Positions 54,846-62,440 of a DNA stretch of 64,000 nt are shown here, in pieces. How positions within the stretch are numbered: position 1 is the stretch's first letter; each line of letters begins with the position of its first letter. A program made the translations under genes and the position numbers. The DNA is from Flavobacteria bacterium BBFL7 (GTDB lineage Bacteria > Bacteroidota > Bacteroidia > Flavobacteriales > Flavobacteriaceae): assembly GCA_000153385.1 (NCBI GenBank), contig CH672374.1, forward strand, positions 1,676,544 to 1,740,543, read 5' to 3'. Under the pieces are notes generated by a model. That model searched no databases. It was given only the letters and a program-made list of their open reading frames with translations, and was not told where the DNA came from.

Positions 54846-55329
54846 TTTTTATACATTTTAAAAGCGATTTTCTAATACGGCTTAATCTGGTTCTAAGAGT
54901 TCCATGTTCTAAACCTGCCGTATTTGCAATGGTCAATTGAGGAATTTCCTCTAATTCCATTAAAATAAGTGTTTTATTTTGAGATGTTAATTGATTAATG
55001 CAGTGATACATCTTTTGAATCATATCTGTACGATCTTCAGATATCTCATTAGAATCTGTTTGATCACTGACTAGTCTTTCTGTTGTAATTTTTCTTTTAG
55101 GAGTTCTTAAATCGCTGAGACAGGTGTTTACAGCTATTCTATAAATCCAAGTACTGATGGAAGAATCACCCTTAAATGATTTCCTGTGATTCCAGACTTT
55201 AATAAATGTCTCTTGATGCCAGTCTTTTGCTAGATCTTCATCACCAGCAGCATAACCTATACAAAGTCGATACACTTTATCTGAGTGCTTATTGTAAATT
55301 TTTTTAAAATCTCTTTCTATATGAATCAT
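54838..55329 (-). CDS. ECF-type RNA polymerase sigma factor
   Basis: A 163-residue sigma-70 family factor. Region 2 is seen in KDWHQETFIKVWNHRKSF (DxxQExF and W, typical), followed by SISTWIYRIAVNTC. Region 4 lies in LTSQNKTLILMELEEIPQLT, with helix-turn-helix NTAGLEHGTLRTRLSRIRK. It reprogrammes transcription in response to envelope or other stress. It shares 1 bp with the upstream hydrolase gene and 8 bp with the downstream membrane gene, so all three are one message. Confidence 0.95.
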   Translation of the reverse strand: MIHIERDFKKIYNKHSDKVYRLCIGYAAGDEDLAKDWHQETFIKVWNHRKSFKGDSSISTWIYRIAVNTCLSDLRTPKRKITTERLVSDQTDSNEISEDRTDMIQKMYHCINQLTSQNKTLILMELEEIPQLTIANTAGLEHGTLRTRLSRIRKSLLKCIKNG

Positions 55330-56174
55330 TACTCAGCCAGTGCTTTTAAAATTTGACTCTTAAACCAATCAGGTTGATCTAACATAATAAAGTGAGCGGA
55401 ATCTTTAGATAATATTAAATGATACTCTTTAAGGTTTTTATATTGTGTTTCATAGGTGTTTCTGGACATGTCTTCCCCATAAGGTAGTGCAGCTGCAAGT
55501 ATTGTAACAGGCACATTAATTTTACTAAGATCTTCTCGCATGTCTAATTTAAGATAATCGGTATATCCATAGACATAAGTTTTACGGTCTGCGGCAAGTA
55601 TCCAGTTTTTGATTTGCGTTTGAGCTTCAGAATTAGTGCTCATTCCCATAGACATTCCTGTTGCCATTTGCTCAAAGTTTTCTTGACTCATCTCTAGTTG
55701 TTGTTTATTAAAAGGACTGTCATAAGATAAATTATCTGGATTAAAACCTGGAAACATAAGAGCACCAGCTGCAGGCAACGCATCTACTAGTATTAATTGA
55801 CTTATTTTAGAATTTTCTCTGCTAGCAAGCCAGGTAGCGATAGTACCACCTAAACTATGACCTATTACGATAACATCTTCTAACTTATTATCAATAATAT
55901 AGTTTTCTAGAGATTCATTTACTTTAGGTAACCATGGAAACTCTATAGGTTCCATTGAATCAAATCCGGCTAAAGTCACCACGTGACATTGATACTTATT
56001 TTTTAATTGATCTACCGTTGGATTCCAAATCTCACCAGGCACAGTAAAACCAGGAAGAAATAATATAGGCTGTCCAGATCCAGATACTTCTACCTGAATT
56101 GCCTTTTGATCATCACAAGCAAATACCAACACAGAAAGACAAAGTGCAACAAATAGGGAAATAATTTTTTTCAT
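55329..56174 (-). CDS. Alpha/beta-hydrolase lipoprotein in the ECF sigma cluster
   Basis: A 281-residue protein with lipobox VFAC near residue 20. The fold is a normal alpha/beta-hydrolase: LFLPGFTVPGEIW oxyanion region, nucleophile GHSLGG with Ser in VIVIGHSLGGTIA, and His near the end (KDSAHFIMLDQP). It is likely active as an esterase or lipase in the envelope. It is the first gene of the message with the sigma factor and its membrane partner. Confidence 0.9.
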   Translation of the reverse strand: MKKIISLFVALCLSVLVFACDDQKAIQVEVSGSGQPILFLPGFTVPGEIWNPTVDQLKNKYQCHVVTLAGFDSMEPIEFPWLPKVNESLENYIIDNKLEDVIVIGHSLGGTIATWLASRENSKISQLILVDALPAAGALMFPGFNPDNLSYDSPFNKQQLEMSQENFEQMATGMSMGMSTNSEAQTQIKNWILAADRKTYVYGYTDYLKLDMREDLSKINVPVTILAAALPYGEDMSRNTYETQYKNLKEYHLILSKDSAHFIMLDQPDWFKSQILKALAE

Positions 56175-56254
56175 GATTTCTAATTTAAAGTTTCCCTTTA
56201 GATGCAGAAGTCAAAAAATGTTACATGTATATTCAAAAAAAGTTTGAGCATCAA

Positions 56255-56284
56255 AAAAGCCTTTCAGAAATGAAAGGCTTTTAG
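56255..56284 (-). terminator. Terminator of the atpB-E-F-H-A-G operon
   Basis: On the minus strand AAAAGCCTTTCA pairs with TGAAAGGCTTTT (arms 56271-56282 and 56255-56266), followed by a U-tract. It is about 55 bp after the atpG stop; a separate imperfect dyad (about 56305-56328) lies between. Confidence 0.85.
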
Positions 56285-56304
56285 ATATTAAATAAGATAC
56301 TGAA

Positions 56305-56328
56305 ACACTTCGACAAGCTCAGTGTGTG
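56305..56328. repeat. Imperfect dyad with the widespread TTCGACAAGCTCA core
   Basis: ACACTTCGACAAGCTCAGTGTGT carries a CACT/AGTG hairpin around TTCGACAAGCTC. I recall this core as a scattered short repeat in many Bacteroidota genomes. It is in the 3' region of the atp message, before the terminator; only this copy is in the window. Confidence 0.45.
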
Positions 56329-56339
56329 ACAAGTTAGAG

Positions 56340-57215
56340 TTAATTATTCAACGCTTCTGCTCCACCTACGATTTCAAGGATCTCATTAGTAATCGCAGCC
56401 TGACGTGCTTTATTATAAGTTAACTTCAACTGATCTCTAAGTTCTGTTGCGTTATCTGTTGCTTTATGCATTGCAGTCATACGTGCACCGTGCTCACTAG
56501 CCCAAGAATCACGCACTCCTTTGTACAATTGCATCTTTAAAGACTTAGGTATTAACTCTTCAATGATTTCTTCCTTGGAAGGCTCAAAAATGTAATCTAG
56601 CTCTTTTTGAGTTTCGATAGCTGCTTCATCCTTTGCTACTGGTTTAAGCGGCAAGAAATCTTCAGTCATTATGATTTGAGTTGCTGCATTTTTAAAACTG
56701 TTATATACTAAAACAATCTTATCAAATTCACCTGTAATAAAGAGATCCATTAACTCTTCAGCGATTAGAGCTACATTATCAAAAGATATATCGTCAAAAA
56801 GATCACTCTTATTTGATATGATATTATCTGTCTTTTTTGCAAAATCGTTTGCCTTCTTACCTATAGTCATGTAAGAAACAGCAACACCTTTTAAATCTTC
56901 CTGATTTAAACGAATCAACTCTTTAATAATATTAGAGTTAAACGCACCTGCAAGACCACGATTAGAAGTTATAGCGACAACTAATGCCTTATTTACTTCG
57001 CGTTGTTCTGCAAATTTGCTTCCAGCTTCACCTTCCATGGTAGAGCTTAGACTCTGTAAAATCTCAGTAAGTTTATCAGAATAAGGACGCATTGCTGTGA
57101 TAGCATCTTGTGCTTTTTTAAGCTTTGCTGCACTCACCATCTTCATAGCAGATGTAATCTGCATGGTAGAAGATACTGAGGAAATTCTGTTTCTTATTTC
57201 TTTAAGATTCGCCAT
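56340..57215 (-). CDS. atpG: F1F0 ATP synthase subunit gamma
   Basis: A 291-residue central-stalk subunit that couples rotation to catalysis. It starts MANLKEIRNRISSVSSTMQIT, the family N-terminal helix, and ends with RQAAITNEILEIVGGAEAL. Length is normal. Last gene of the atpB-E-F-H-A-G operon. The gap to atpA holds a hairpin with partial tandem repeats. Confidence 0.98.
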   Translation of the reverse strand: MANLKEIRNRISSVSSTMQITSAMKMVSAAKLKKAQDAITAMRPYSDKLTEILQSLSSTMEGEAGSKFAEQREVNKALVVAITSNRGLAGAFNSNIIKELIRLNQEDLKGVAVSYMTIGKKANDFAKKTDNIISNKSDLFDDISFDNVALIAEELMDLFITGEFDKIVLVYNSFKNAATQIIMTEDFLPLKPVAKDEAAIETQKELDYIFEPSKEEIIEELIPKSLKMQLYKGVRDSWASEHGARMTAMHKATDNATELRDQLKLTYNKARQAAITNEILEIVGGAEALNN

Positions 57216-57217
57216 AA

Positions 57218-57286
57218 TTTGTTAGAAGTTAGAGGTTAGAAGTCAGAGATGAGAAACATAATTTCTCATCTCTAATCTCTAAGTTC
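57218..57286. repeat. Short tandem-like repeats and a hairpin between atpA and atpG
   Basis: Near-tandem units of GTTAGAAGTTAGAGGTTAGA precede a perfect 12-bp inverted repeat, AGAGATGAGAAA (57245-57256) and TTTCTCATCTCT (57262-57273). Could tune the relative expression of the subunits. No gene lies here. Confidence 0.55.
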
Positions 57287-58861
57287 TTAGTATCTACTAG
57301 AAAGATCTTTTGCTACTGCTGTAAGTGTATCAATCACTTCATCAGTAAGTTTTCCAGCTTTAAGAGTATCTAAAGTTCCTCTATGCTTTGCATTAAGTAA
57401 CTCTATAAAGTCTCTTTCAAATTCTTTTACTTTTTCAACAGGAACGTCTTTCAACAAGTTTTTAGAACCTGCATAGATAATTGCAATTTGATCTTCAACA
57501 GTGTAAGGATCATTTTCTGCTTGCTTTAATATCTCAACGTTTCTTTTTCCTTTCTCGATAACACCTAACGTTGTTGCATCAAGGTCAGAACCGAATTTTG
57601 CAAACGCTTCTAATTCACGGAAAGCAGCCTGGTCTAATTTAAGAGTACCAGATACTTTTTTCATAGACTTAATTTGTGCAGATCCACCAACACGTGATAC
57701 AGAAATACCTACGTTAATAGCAGGACGTACACCAGAGTTGAATAAATCACCATCTAGGAAAATCTGTCCGTCAGTAATCGAGATTACGTTAGTAGGAATA
57801 TAAGCAGATACATCACCAGCTTGCGTTTCAATAATAGGAAGAGCAGTAAGAGATCCACCACCTTTAACGATAGGCTTCAAACTGTCTGGTAAGTCGTTCA
57901 TGTTTTTTGCGATTTCATCATCTGCAATAACCTTTGCTGCACGCTCCAACAATCTTGAGTGAAGGAAGAATACATCTCCAGGATACGCCTCACGTCCTGG
58001 TGGACGACGTAAAAGTAGAGAGATCTCACGGTAAGCAACCGCTTGCTTAGATAAATCATCATAAATAATAAGTGCAGGGCGACCAGTATCACGGAAGTAC
58101 TCACCTATCGATGCTCCAGCAAATGGTGCATAAACCTGCATTGCTGCTGGGTCAGATGCATTTGCTGCAACAATTGTTGTATAAGCAAGAGCACCTTTTT
58201 CTTCAAGTACTTTTGCAATGTTTGCAACTGTAGACGCTTTTTGTCCGATAGCTACATATATACAGTATACTGGCTCACCAGCATCGTAAAATTCTTTTTG
58301 GTTAAGAATCGTATCAATACAAACAGTAGTTTTACCTGTCTGACGGTCACCAATTACAAGTTCACGCTGTCCACGACCTACAGGAATCATCGCGTCGATA
58401 GACTTAATACCTGTTTGTAATGGTTCAGTTACTGGTTGACGGAAAACAACTCCAGGAGCTTTACGCTCTAGAGGCATTTCATATAAGTCACCTTCAATAG
58501 CACCTTTACCATCTATAGGTTCACCTAATGTGTTTACAACACGACCTACAATACCTTCACCTACTTTAAGAGATGCGATACGTTGTGTACGTTTCACAGT
58601 GTCACCTTCAGCGATACCAGTTGATGGGCCTAAAAGTACCACACCTACATTATCTTCTTCTAGGTTAAGAACGATACCTTCAATCCCAGATGTAAACGCA
58701 ACTAGTTCACCATATTGGGCGTTAGAAAGACCGTAAACACGTGCGATACCATCACCTACTGTAAGTACGGTTCCCACTTCATCAAGTGATGCAGTTGCAT
58801 CAAAACCTGATAATTGTTGCTTAAGTATTGCAGATACTTCTGCTGGATTTACTTCTGCCAT
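57287..58861 (-). CDS. atpA: F1F0 ATP synthase subunit alpha
   Basis: A 524-residue non-catalytic nucleotide-binding F1 subunit. Walker A GDRQTGKT, the signature [17 protein letters not shown] and the Arg-finger region are present; ends KDLSSRY. Length is normal. It lies between atpH and atpG. It is intact, so the F1 part at this locus lacks only beta and epsilon, which are at the other locus. Confidence 0.99.
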   Translation of the reverse strand: MAEVNPAEVSAILKQQLSGFDATASLDEVGTVLTVGDGIARVYGLSNAQYGELVAFTSGIEGIVLNLEEDNVGVVLLGPSTGIAEGDTVKRTQRIASLKVGEGIVGRVVNTLGEPIDGKGAIEGDLYEMPLERKAPGVVFRQPVTEPLQTGIKSIDAMIPVGRGQRELVIGDRQTGKTTVCIDTILNQKEFYDAGEPVYCIYVAIGQKASTVANIAKVLEEKGALAYTTIVAANASDPAAMQVYAPFAGASIGEYFRDTGRPALIIYDDLSKQAVAYREISLLLRRPPGREAYPGDVFFLHSRLLERAAKVIADDEIAKNMNDLPDSLKPIVKGGGSLTALPIIETQAGDVSAYIPTNVISITDGQIFLDGDLFNSGVRPAINVGISVSRVGGSAQIKSMKKVSGTLKLDQAAFRELEAFAKFGSDLDATTLGVIEKGKRNVEILKQAENDPYTVEDQIAIIYAGSKNLLKDVPVEKVKEFERDFIELLNAKHRGTLDTLKAGKLTDEVIDTLTAVAKDLSSRY

Positions 58862-58919
58862 GTTCTTGTTTTTATTCTTATCAAATAGGTCGTAATGACC
58901 ATTTATTCTTAATTAAATA

Positions 58920-58935
58920 CGCTTTCGCGAAAGCG
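58920..58935. repeat. Dispersed palindrome, exact copy inside the atp operon
   Basis: Perfect CGCTTTCGCGAAAGCG in the 93-bp gap between atpH and atpA, within the transcript. Confidence 0.95.
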
Positions 58936-58954
58936 GAACTCTAAAACACATCTA

Positions 58955-59491
58955 CTATCTAGTAGCAAATGTTCTTTTTAATTGTCCTAATTTGTTTGCT
59001 ACACTAGCATTGATTTCTTGATCTCCTACTCTAAGGATAAATCCTCCAAGGATCGATTCATCAATATTCTTTTCTAATGTAATTTCTTTACCAGCAAGTT
59101 CTTTTGCCTTTGCCAGTACTTTTTGTTCTAATTCTGCTGTGATTTCAACTGCGGTGGTTACCGTAGCGATTTCACGCTTATTCATGTCTTCAAAAAGTAA
59201 TATATACTTTGTAGCGACATCCATTAATACATCTGCTCGCTTATTATCTACTAACAGATCAAAAGATCCCATCGTGATAGCTCCAGCATCTTTAAAAACC
59301 TGTCGTAAAGCGCCACGTTTCTGTTCAGATTTAATTAAGGGACTGCTCATGAAATCACGTAATTCTTTATTACCATTAAGGGTAACTAGAATACTTTTCA
59401 TTTCTTCATTAACAGCGTCAGCCTCTTTCTTATCTATTGCTAGACTAAGAATAGCTTTTGCGTATCGGGATGCAGCTCTAGATAATTTCAT
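58955..59491 (-). CDS. atpH: F1F0 ATP synthase subunit delta
   Basis: A 178-residue peripheral-stalk subunit joining F1 to the b subunits. It starts SRAASRYAKAILSLAID and ends with the typical ILGGFILRVGDQEINASVAN segment. Length is normal. It is 4 bp after atpF, consistent with one message. Confidence 0.97.
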   Translation of the reverse strand: MKLSRAASRYAKAILSLAIDKKEADAVNEEMKSILVTLNGNKELRDFMSSPLIKSEQKRGALRQVFKDAGAITMGSFDLLVDNKRADVLMDVATKYILLFEDMNKREIATVTTAVEITAELEQKVLAKAKELAGKEITLEKNIDESILGGFILRVGDQEINASVANKLGQLKRTFATR

Positions 59492-59495
59492 GTTC

Positions 59496-59993
59496 TTAGA
59501 TATTTGCTTCGGCTAGTAATTGCTCGATAAGTGCATGTTGTGCATCTTTCTGAGAAAGTTCTTTGCGAGTCACTTTTTCAGCAATATCAACAGAAAGGTC
59601 TGCTACTTGAGATTTAATATCTGCAAGCGCTGCTTTCTTTTCTGCTTCAATAGCATCTTGAGCTTGAGCTATAATTTTATCTGCTTTTTCTTGAGCCTGA
59701 CCTGCAGCATCTGCAATCATCTTCTCTTTAATCTCACGTGCATCCTTAAGCATCTCGTCTCTTTGAGCACGAGCTTCTTGTGCAGCAGCTTGATTAGAAG
59801 CCTCAAGATTTGCCATTTCTATTTTTGCATTTTCTGCAGCAGCAAGTGCGTCTGCTATCCCTTCTTCTCTTTCAGAAAGAGCATTAAGAATAGGTTTCCA
59901 TGCAAATTTTCTCATCAATACAATTAAGATGATAAGAATAAGCGCTTGCATGAAAAACAAGCCTGGCGAAAAATCATTAATTAAATCTAACAT
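59496..59993 (-). CDS. atpF: F1F0 ATP synthase subunit b
   Basis: A 165-residue subunit with one N-terminal transmembrane helix (about residues 10-28, LFFMQALILIILIVLM) and a long charged coiled coil forming the peripheral stalk. FAWKPILNALSEREEGIADAL (first part FAWKPILNALSEREE) is the family segment. Length is normal. Placed between atpE and atpH. Confidence 0.97.
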   Translation of the reverse strand: MLDLINDFSPGLFFMQALILIILIVLMRKFAWKPILNALSEREEGIADALAAAENAKIEMANLEASNQAAAQEARAQRDEMLKDAREIKEKMIADAAGQAQEKADKIIAQAQDAIEAEKKAALADIKSQVADLSVDIAEKVTRKELSQKDAQHALIEQLLAEANI

Positions 59994-60080
59994 AATAAAA
60001 TGTTGTTGTGTTTAAAACTTAATAGTTAAACAGTTCTTACAACCAACCGTTGTAAGAACTGTTTGTTTTTTGAACTCTTA

Positions 60081-60299
<219 letters not shown>

Positions 60300-60314
60300 T
60301 TAAACAAAAAAAAA

Positions 60315-61505
60315 TTAAATAAAACGTTCTCTTACCTCGTCAATGTCGTCCTCTTCAGCGCCTGCATGCTCGTGGTGATCATGCTCTGCAACTGCCATCC
60401 CTATAAATAGGGCAGATAACATTGTAAAGATAAATGCCTGTAAAAAGGCTACTAATAATTCTATAACTGATAAGAACAATGTAAGGAAAATAGACAGCCC
60501 TGTAGAACCTACTATACCAAATTGTGCTTTAAGCGTAATCATTAAGGCAATAAGACCCATAACTACAACGTGACCAGCTGTGATGTTTGCAAATAAACGT
60601 ACAAGAAGCGAGAAAGGCTTTGTAAGCAAACCTATTAATTCAATAGGTATCAAAGCTATTTTCATCAATACTGGAACGCCTGGCATCCAGAAGATGTGCA
60701 TCCAATAATCTTTATTACCACTAAATTGTACAATAATAAATGTGAATAAAGCAAGACACACCGTTACTGCAATCTGTCCTGTAATATTAAATCCAAATGG
60801 CGTTAATCCTAAAAGGTTACTGATCCAGATTAAGAAAAACACGGTTAATAAATAACCCATGTATTTTCTATACTTAGTCTCACCAATATTAGGACGAGCA
60901 ATCTCATCTCTTACATATAATACTAATGGCTCTAACACACGACCGAATCCGGTAGGGATCTTTTTAGTCTTATACTGCTTTGCTAACGCACCGAAAACCA
61001 ATAACATTAACAACCCTATTAATAAAAGTCCAAAAACAGACTTTGTAATAGACATATCAAACACTCTATGAGCATTAGTAGGATGATGATCTGCATCAAA
61101 GTTAATTGCAGTTGCTCCTTTATCTAACTCATATATTTTACTATGTAACTTTGTAAAAGTAGCATCGCCAGCGTTTACAAGCACTTTTCCATCATCATCG
61201 TGATGAAATTTTGAAGACATGAAGAATTTTAAACCTTCACTAGACCATACAATAACAGGTAGTGAAAAACCAACATGTTTTCTTACACCAGCATCATCAG
61301 AATACGAGAATAAATGAAAGTCGTGTGAATCTTTTAAGTGATGATCGATATAGGAATCGATTTCTTCTTTTGTATTCACTTTACCGCCGTCTGATTCTAT
61401 TTCATCATCAAAGGCATAATCACCATTATGTTCTTGAGCTTGTGCTGTCGCAAAAGCTGTAAAGATCAAAGCAAAAAAAGCTATTTTAAAGTACGCTCTA
61501 AACAT
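60315..61505 (-). CDS. atpB: F1F0 ATP synthase subunit a with long periplasmic N-terminus
   Basis: A 396-residue proton-channel subunit, much longer than the ~270-residue E. coli form. The extra N-terminus has a signal peptide (ends ATAQAQ) and a His/Asp-rich region, both periplasmic. The C-terminal half carries the conserved Arg in LLVRLFANITAGHVV and the later helix with FLQAFIFTMLSALFIG. The start is placed at ATG 61505 (MFRAYFKI); a GTG three codons earlier is in frame. This long form is usual in Bacteroidota. Confidence 0.95.
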   Translation of the reverse strand: MFRAYFKIAFFALIFTAFATAQAQEHNGDYAFDDEIESDGGKVNTKEEIDSYIDHHLKDSHDFHLFSYSDDAGVRKHVGFSLPVIVWSSEGLKFFMSSKFHHDDDGKVLVNAGDATFTKLHSKIYELDKGATAINFDADHHPTNAHRVFDMSITKSVFGLLLIGLLMLLVFGALAKQYKTKKIPTGFGRVLEPLVLYVRDEIARPNIGETKYRKYMGYLLTVFFLIWISNLLGLTPFGFNITGQIAVTVCLALFTFIIVQFSGNKDYWMHIFWMPGVPVLMKIALIPIELIGLLTKPFSLLVRLFANITAGHVVVMGLIALMITLKAQFGIVGSTGLSIFLTLFLSVIELLVAFLQAFIFTMLSALFIGMAVAEHDHHEHAGAEEDDIDEVRERFI

Positions 61506-61544
61506 GTAAATCACCTTAAAAAGTTAGGTCTCTTAATTCGGGTG

Positions 61545-61552
61545 CAAATGTA
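61545..61552 (-). promoter_or_regulatory. -7 box of the atpB-E-F-H-A-G operon
   Basis: TACATTTG on the minus strand, about 40 bp before the atpB ATG. No clear TTG at -33. Could drive the operon or supplement read-through from the genes upstream. Confidence 0.5.
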
Positions 61553-61629
61553 TGACAAAAAAACGTGTAAAAAGCGAGCTTTTAAAAGTTAATTTTTTAC
61601 AGCTTTTTAAAGTTTTTATTTGCGGCCAA

Positions 61630-61992
61630 TTAATTCTTATTAAGCCACTTAATAACTATTGCTGCTTCTAAAAATAAAAAGATAAAATAAGGAATTAAAA
61701 AGCCTAATACCTCAACTTTTGATAAGCTAGGTCCAGTTATCAATTCTGGGAACATAATTAAGACTATTCCGAACTTTATAAAAACCAGCGCTAAAAAGGC
61801 AAATCCTAGTTTATCTGGCACGAGTCCAAAAACATATTTTAAGGCGCTTACAGTAACAAATGCAGCGACACCTAGAAAGCTATATGTCTTCCATAATGGA
61901 ATAGTTGGATGATCTACTATTAAATAGTGTATTCCAAAAATGGATAAGGACAATATAAATAGGAGTAGAAAAGTCTTAAGATAAAAATTCAT
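61630..61992 (-). CDS. Four-helix membrane protein before atpB (DUF6168-like, AtpI position)
   Basis: A 120-residue protein with four predicted transmembrane helices and few charges. It sits where atpI would be in other bacteria, between the bactofilin gene and atpB, and resembles the DUF6168 proteins of Bacteroidota. It could help assemble the c-ring or act in Mg2+ handling like AtpI, but no sequence proof is available. Confidence 0.72.
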   Translation of the reverse strand: MNFYLKTFLLLFILSLSIFGIHYLIVDHPTIPLWKTYSFLGVAAFVTVSALKYVFGLVPDKLGFAFLALVFIKFGIVLIMFPELITGPSLSKVEVLGFLIPYFIFLFLEAAIVIKWLNKN

Positions 61993-62021
61993 AAAGAATG
62001 AGGTATGACTATTAAGTAAGT

Positions 62022-62429
62022 CTAGGCCGTTTTACCTTTTTTATTACTATCACTTAAGTTCTTCACTCCAGTATTCATAGAACAGGTTGCATTAAATGTT
62101 GCACCAGGCTCTACTGCAAGTTTAGAAATAATCACTTCGCCATCAATTACAGCACTAGATTTTAAAGTTAATAAACCAGTAACAGATAGTTTTCCTTTAA
62201 AACTACCTTCAATGTCTGCATTACCACACTCGAGCGAACCGTTTATAGCACCGTCTTTACCAATAACTACCTTTGCAGGCGTTTGTAATGTTCCATTTAT
62301 AGTACCATCTATTCTAAAACCGCCTTTACTGGTTATATCTCCTTCTATCACTGTGCCGTGACTGATTCTATTTTGTGATTTCCCTGCTTCCATTTGTCCT
62401 TTTTTTGAACTTTTCTTATCGTTAAACAT
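62022..62429 (-). CDS. Bactofilin
   Basis: A 135-residue polymer-forming cytoskeletal protein. The bactofilin domain (ISHGTVIEGDITSKGGFRID, GTINGTLQTPAKVVIGKDG and NADIEGSFKGKLSVTG) forms a right-handed beta-helix that assembles into filaments at the membrane. Short polar ends. Length is normal. 29 bp upstream of the DUF6168-like gene, 11 bp after the sprE-like gene. Confidence 0.95.
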   Translation of the reverse strand: MFNDKKSSKKGQMEAGKSQNRISHGTVIEGDITSKGGFRIDGTINGTLQTPAKVVIGKDGAINGSLECGNADIEGSFKGKLSVTGLLTLKSSAVIDGEVIISKLAVEPGATFNATCSMNTGVKNLSDSNKKGKTA

Positions 62430-62440
62430 ACTTAATGTGT

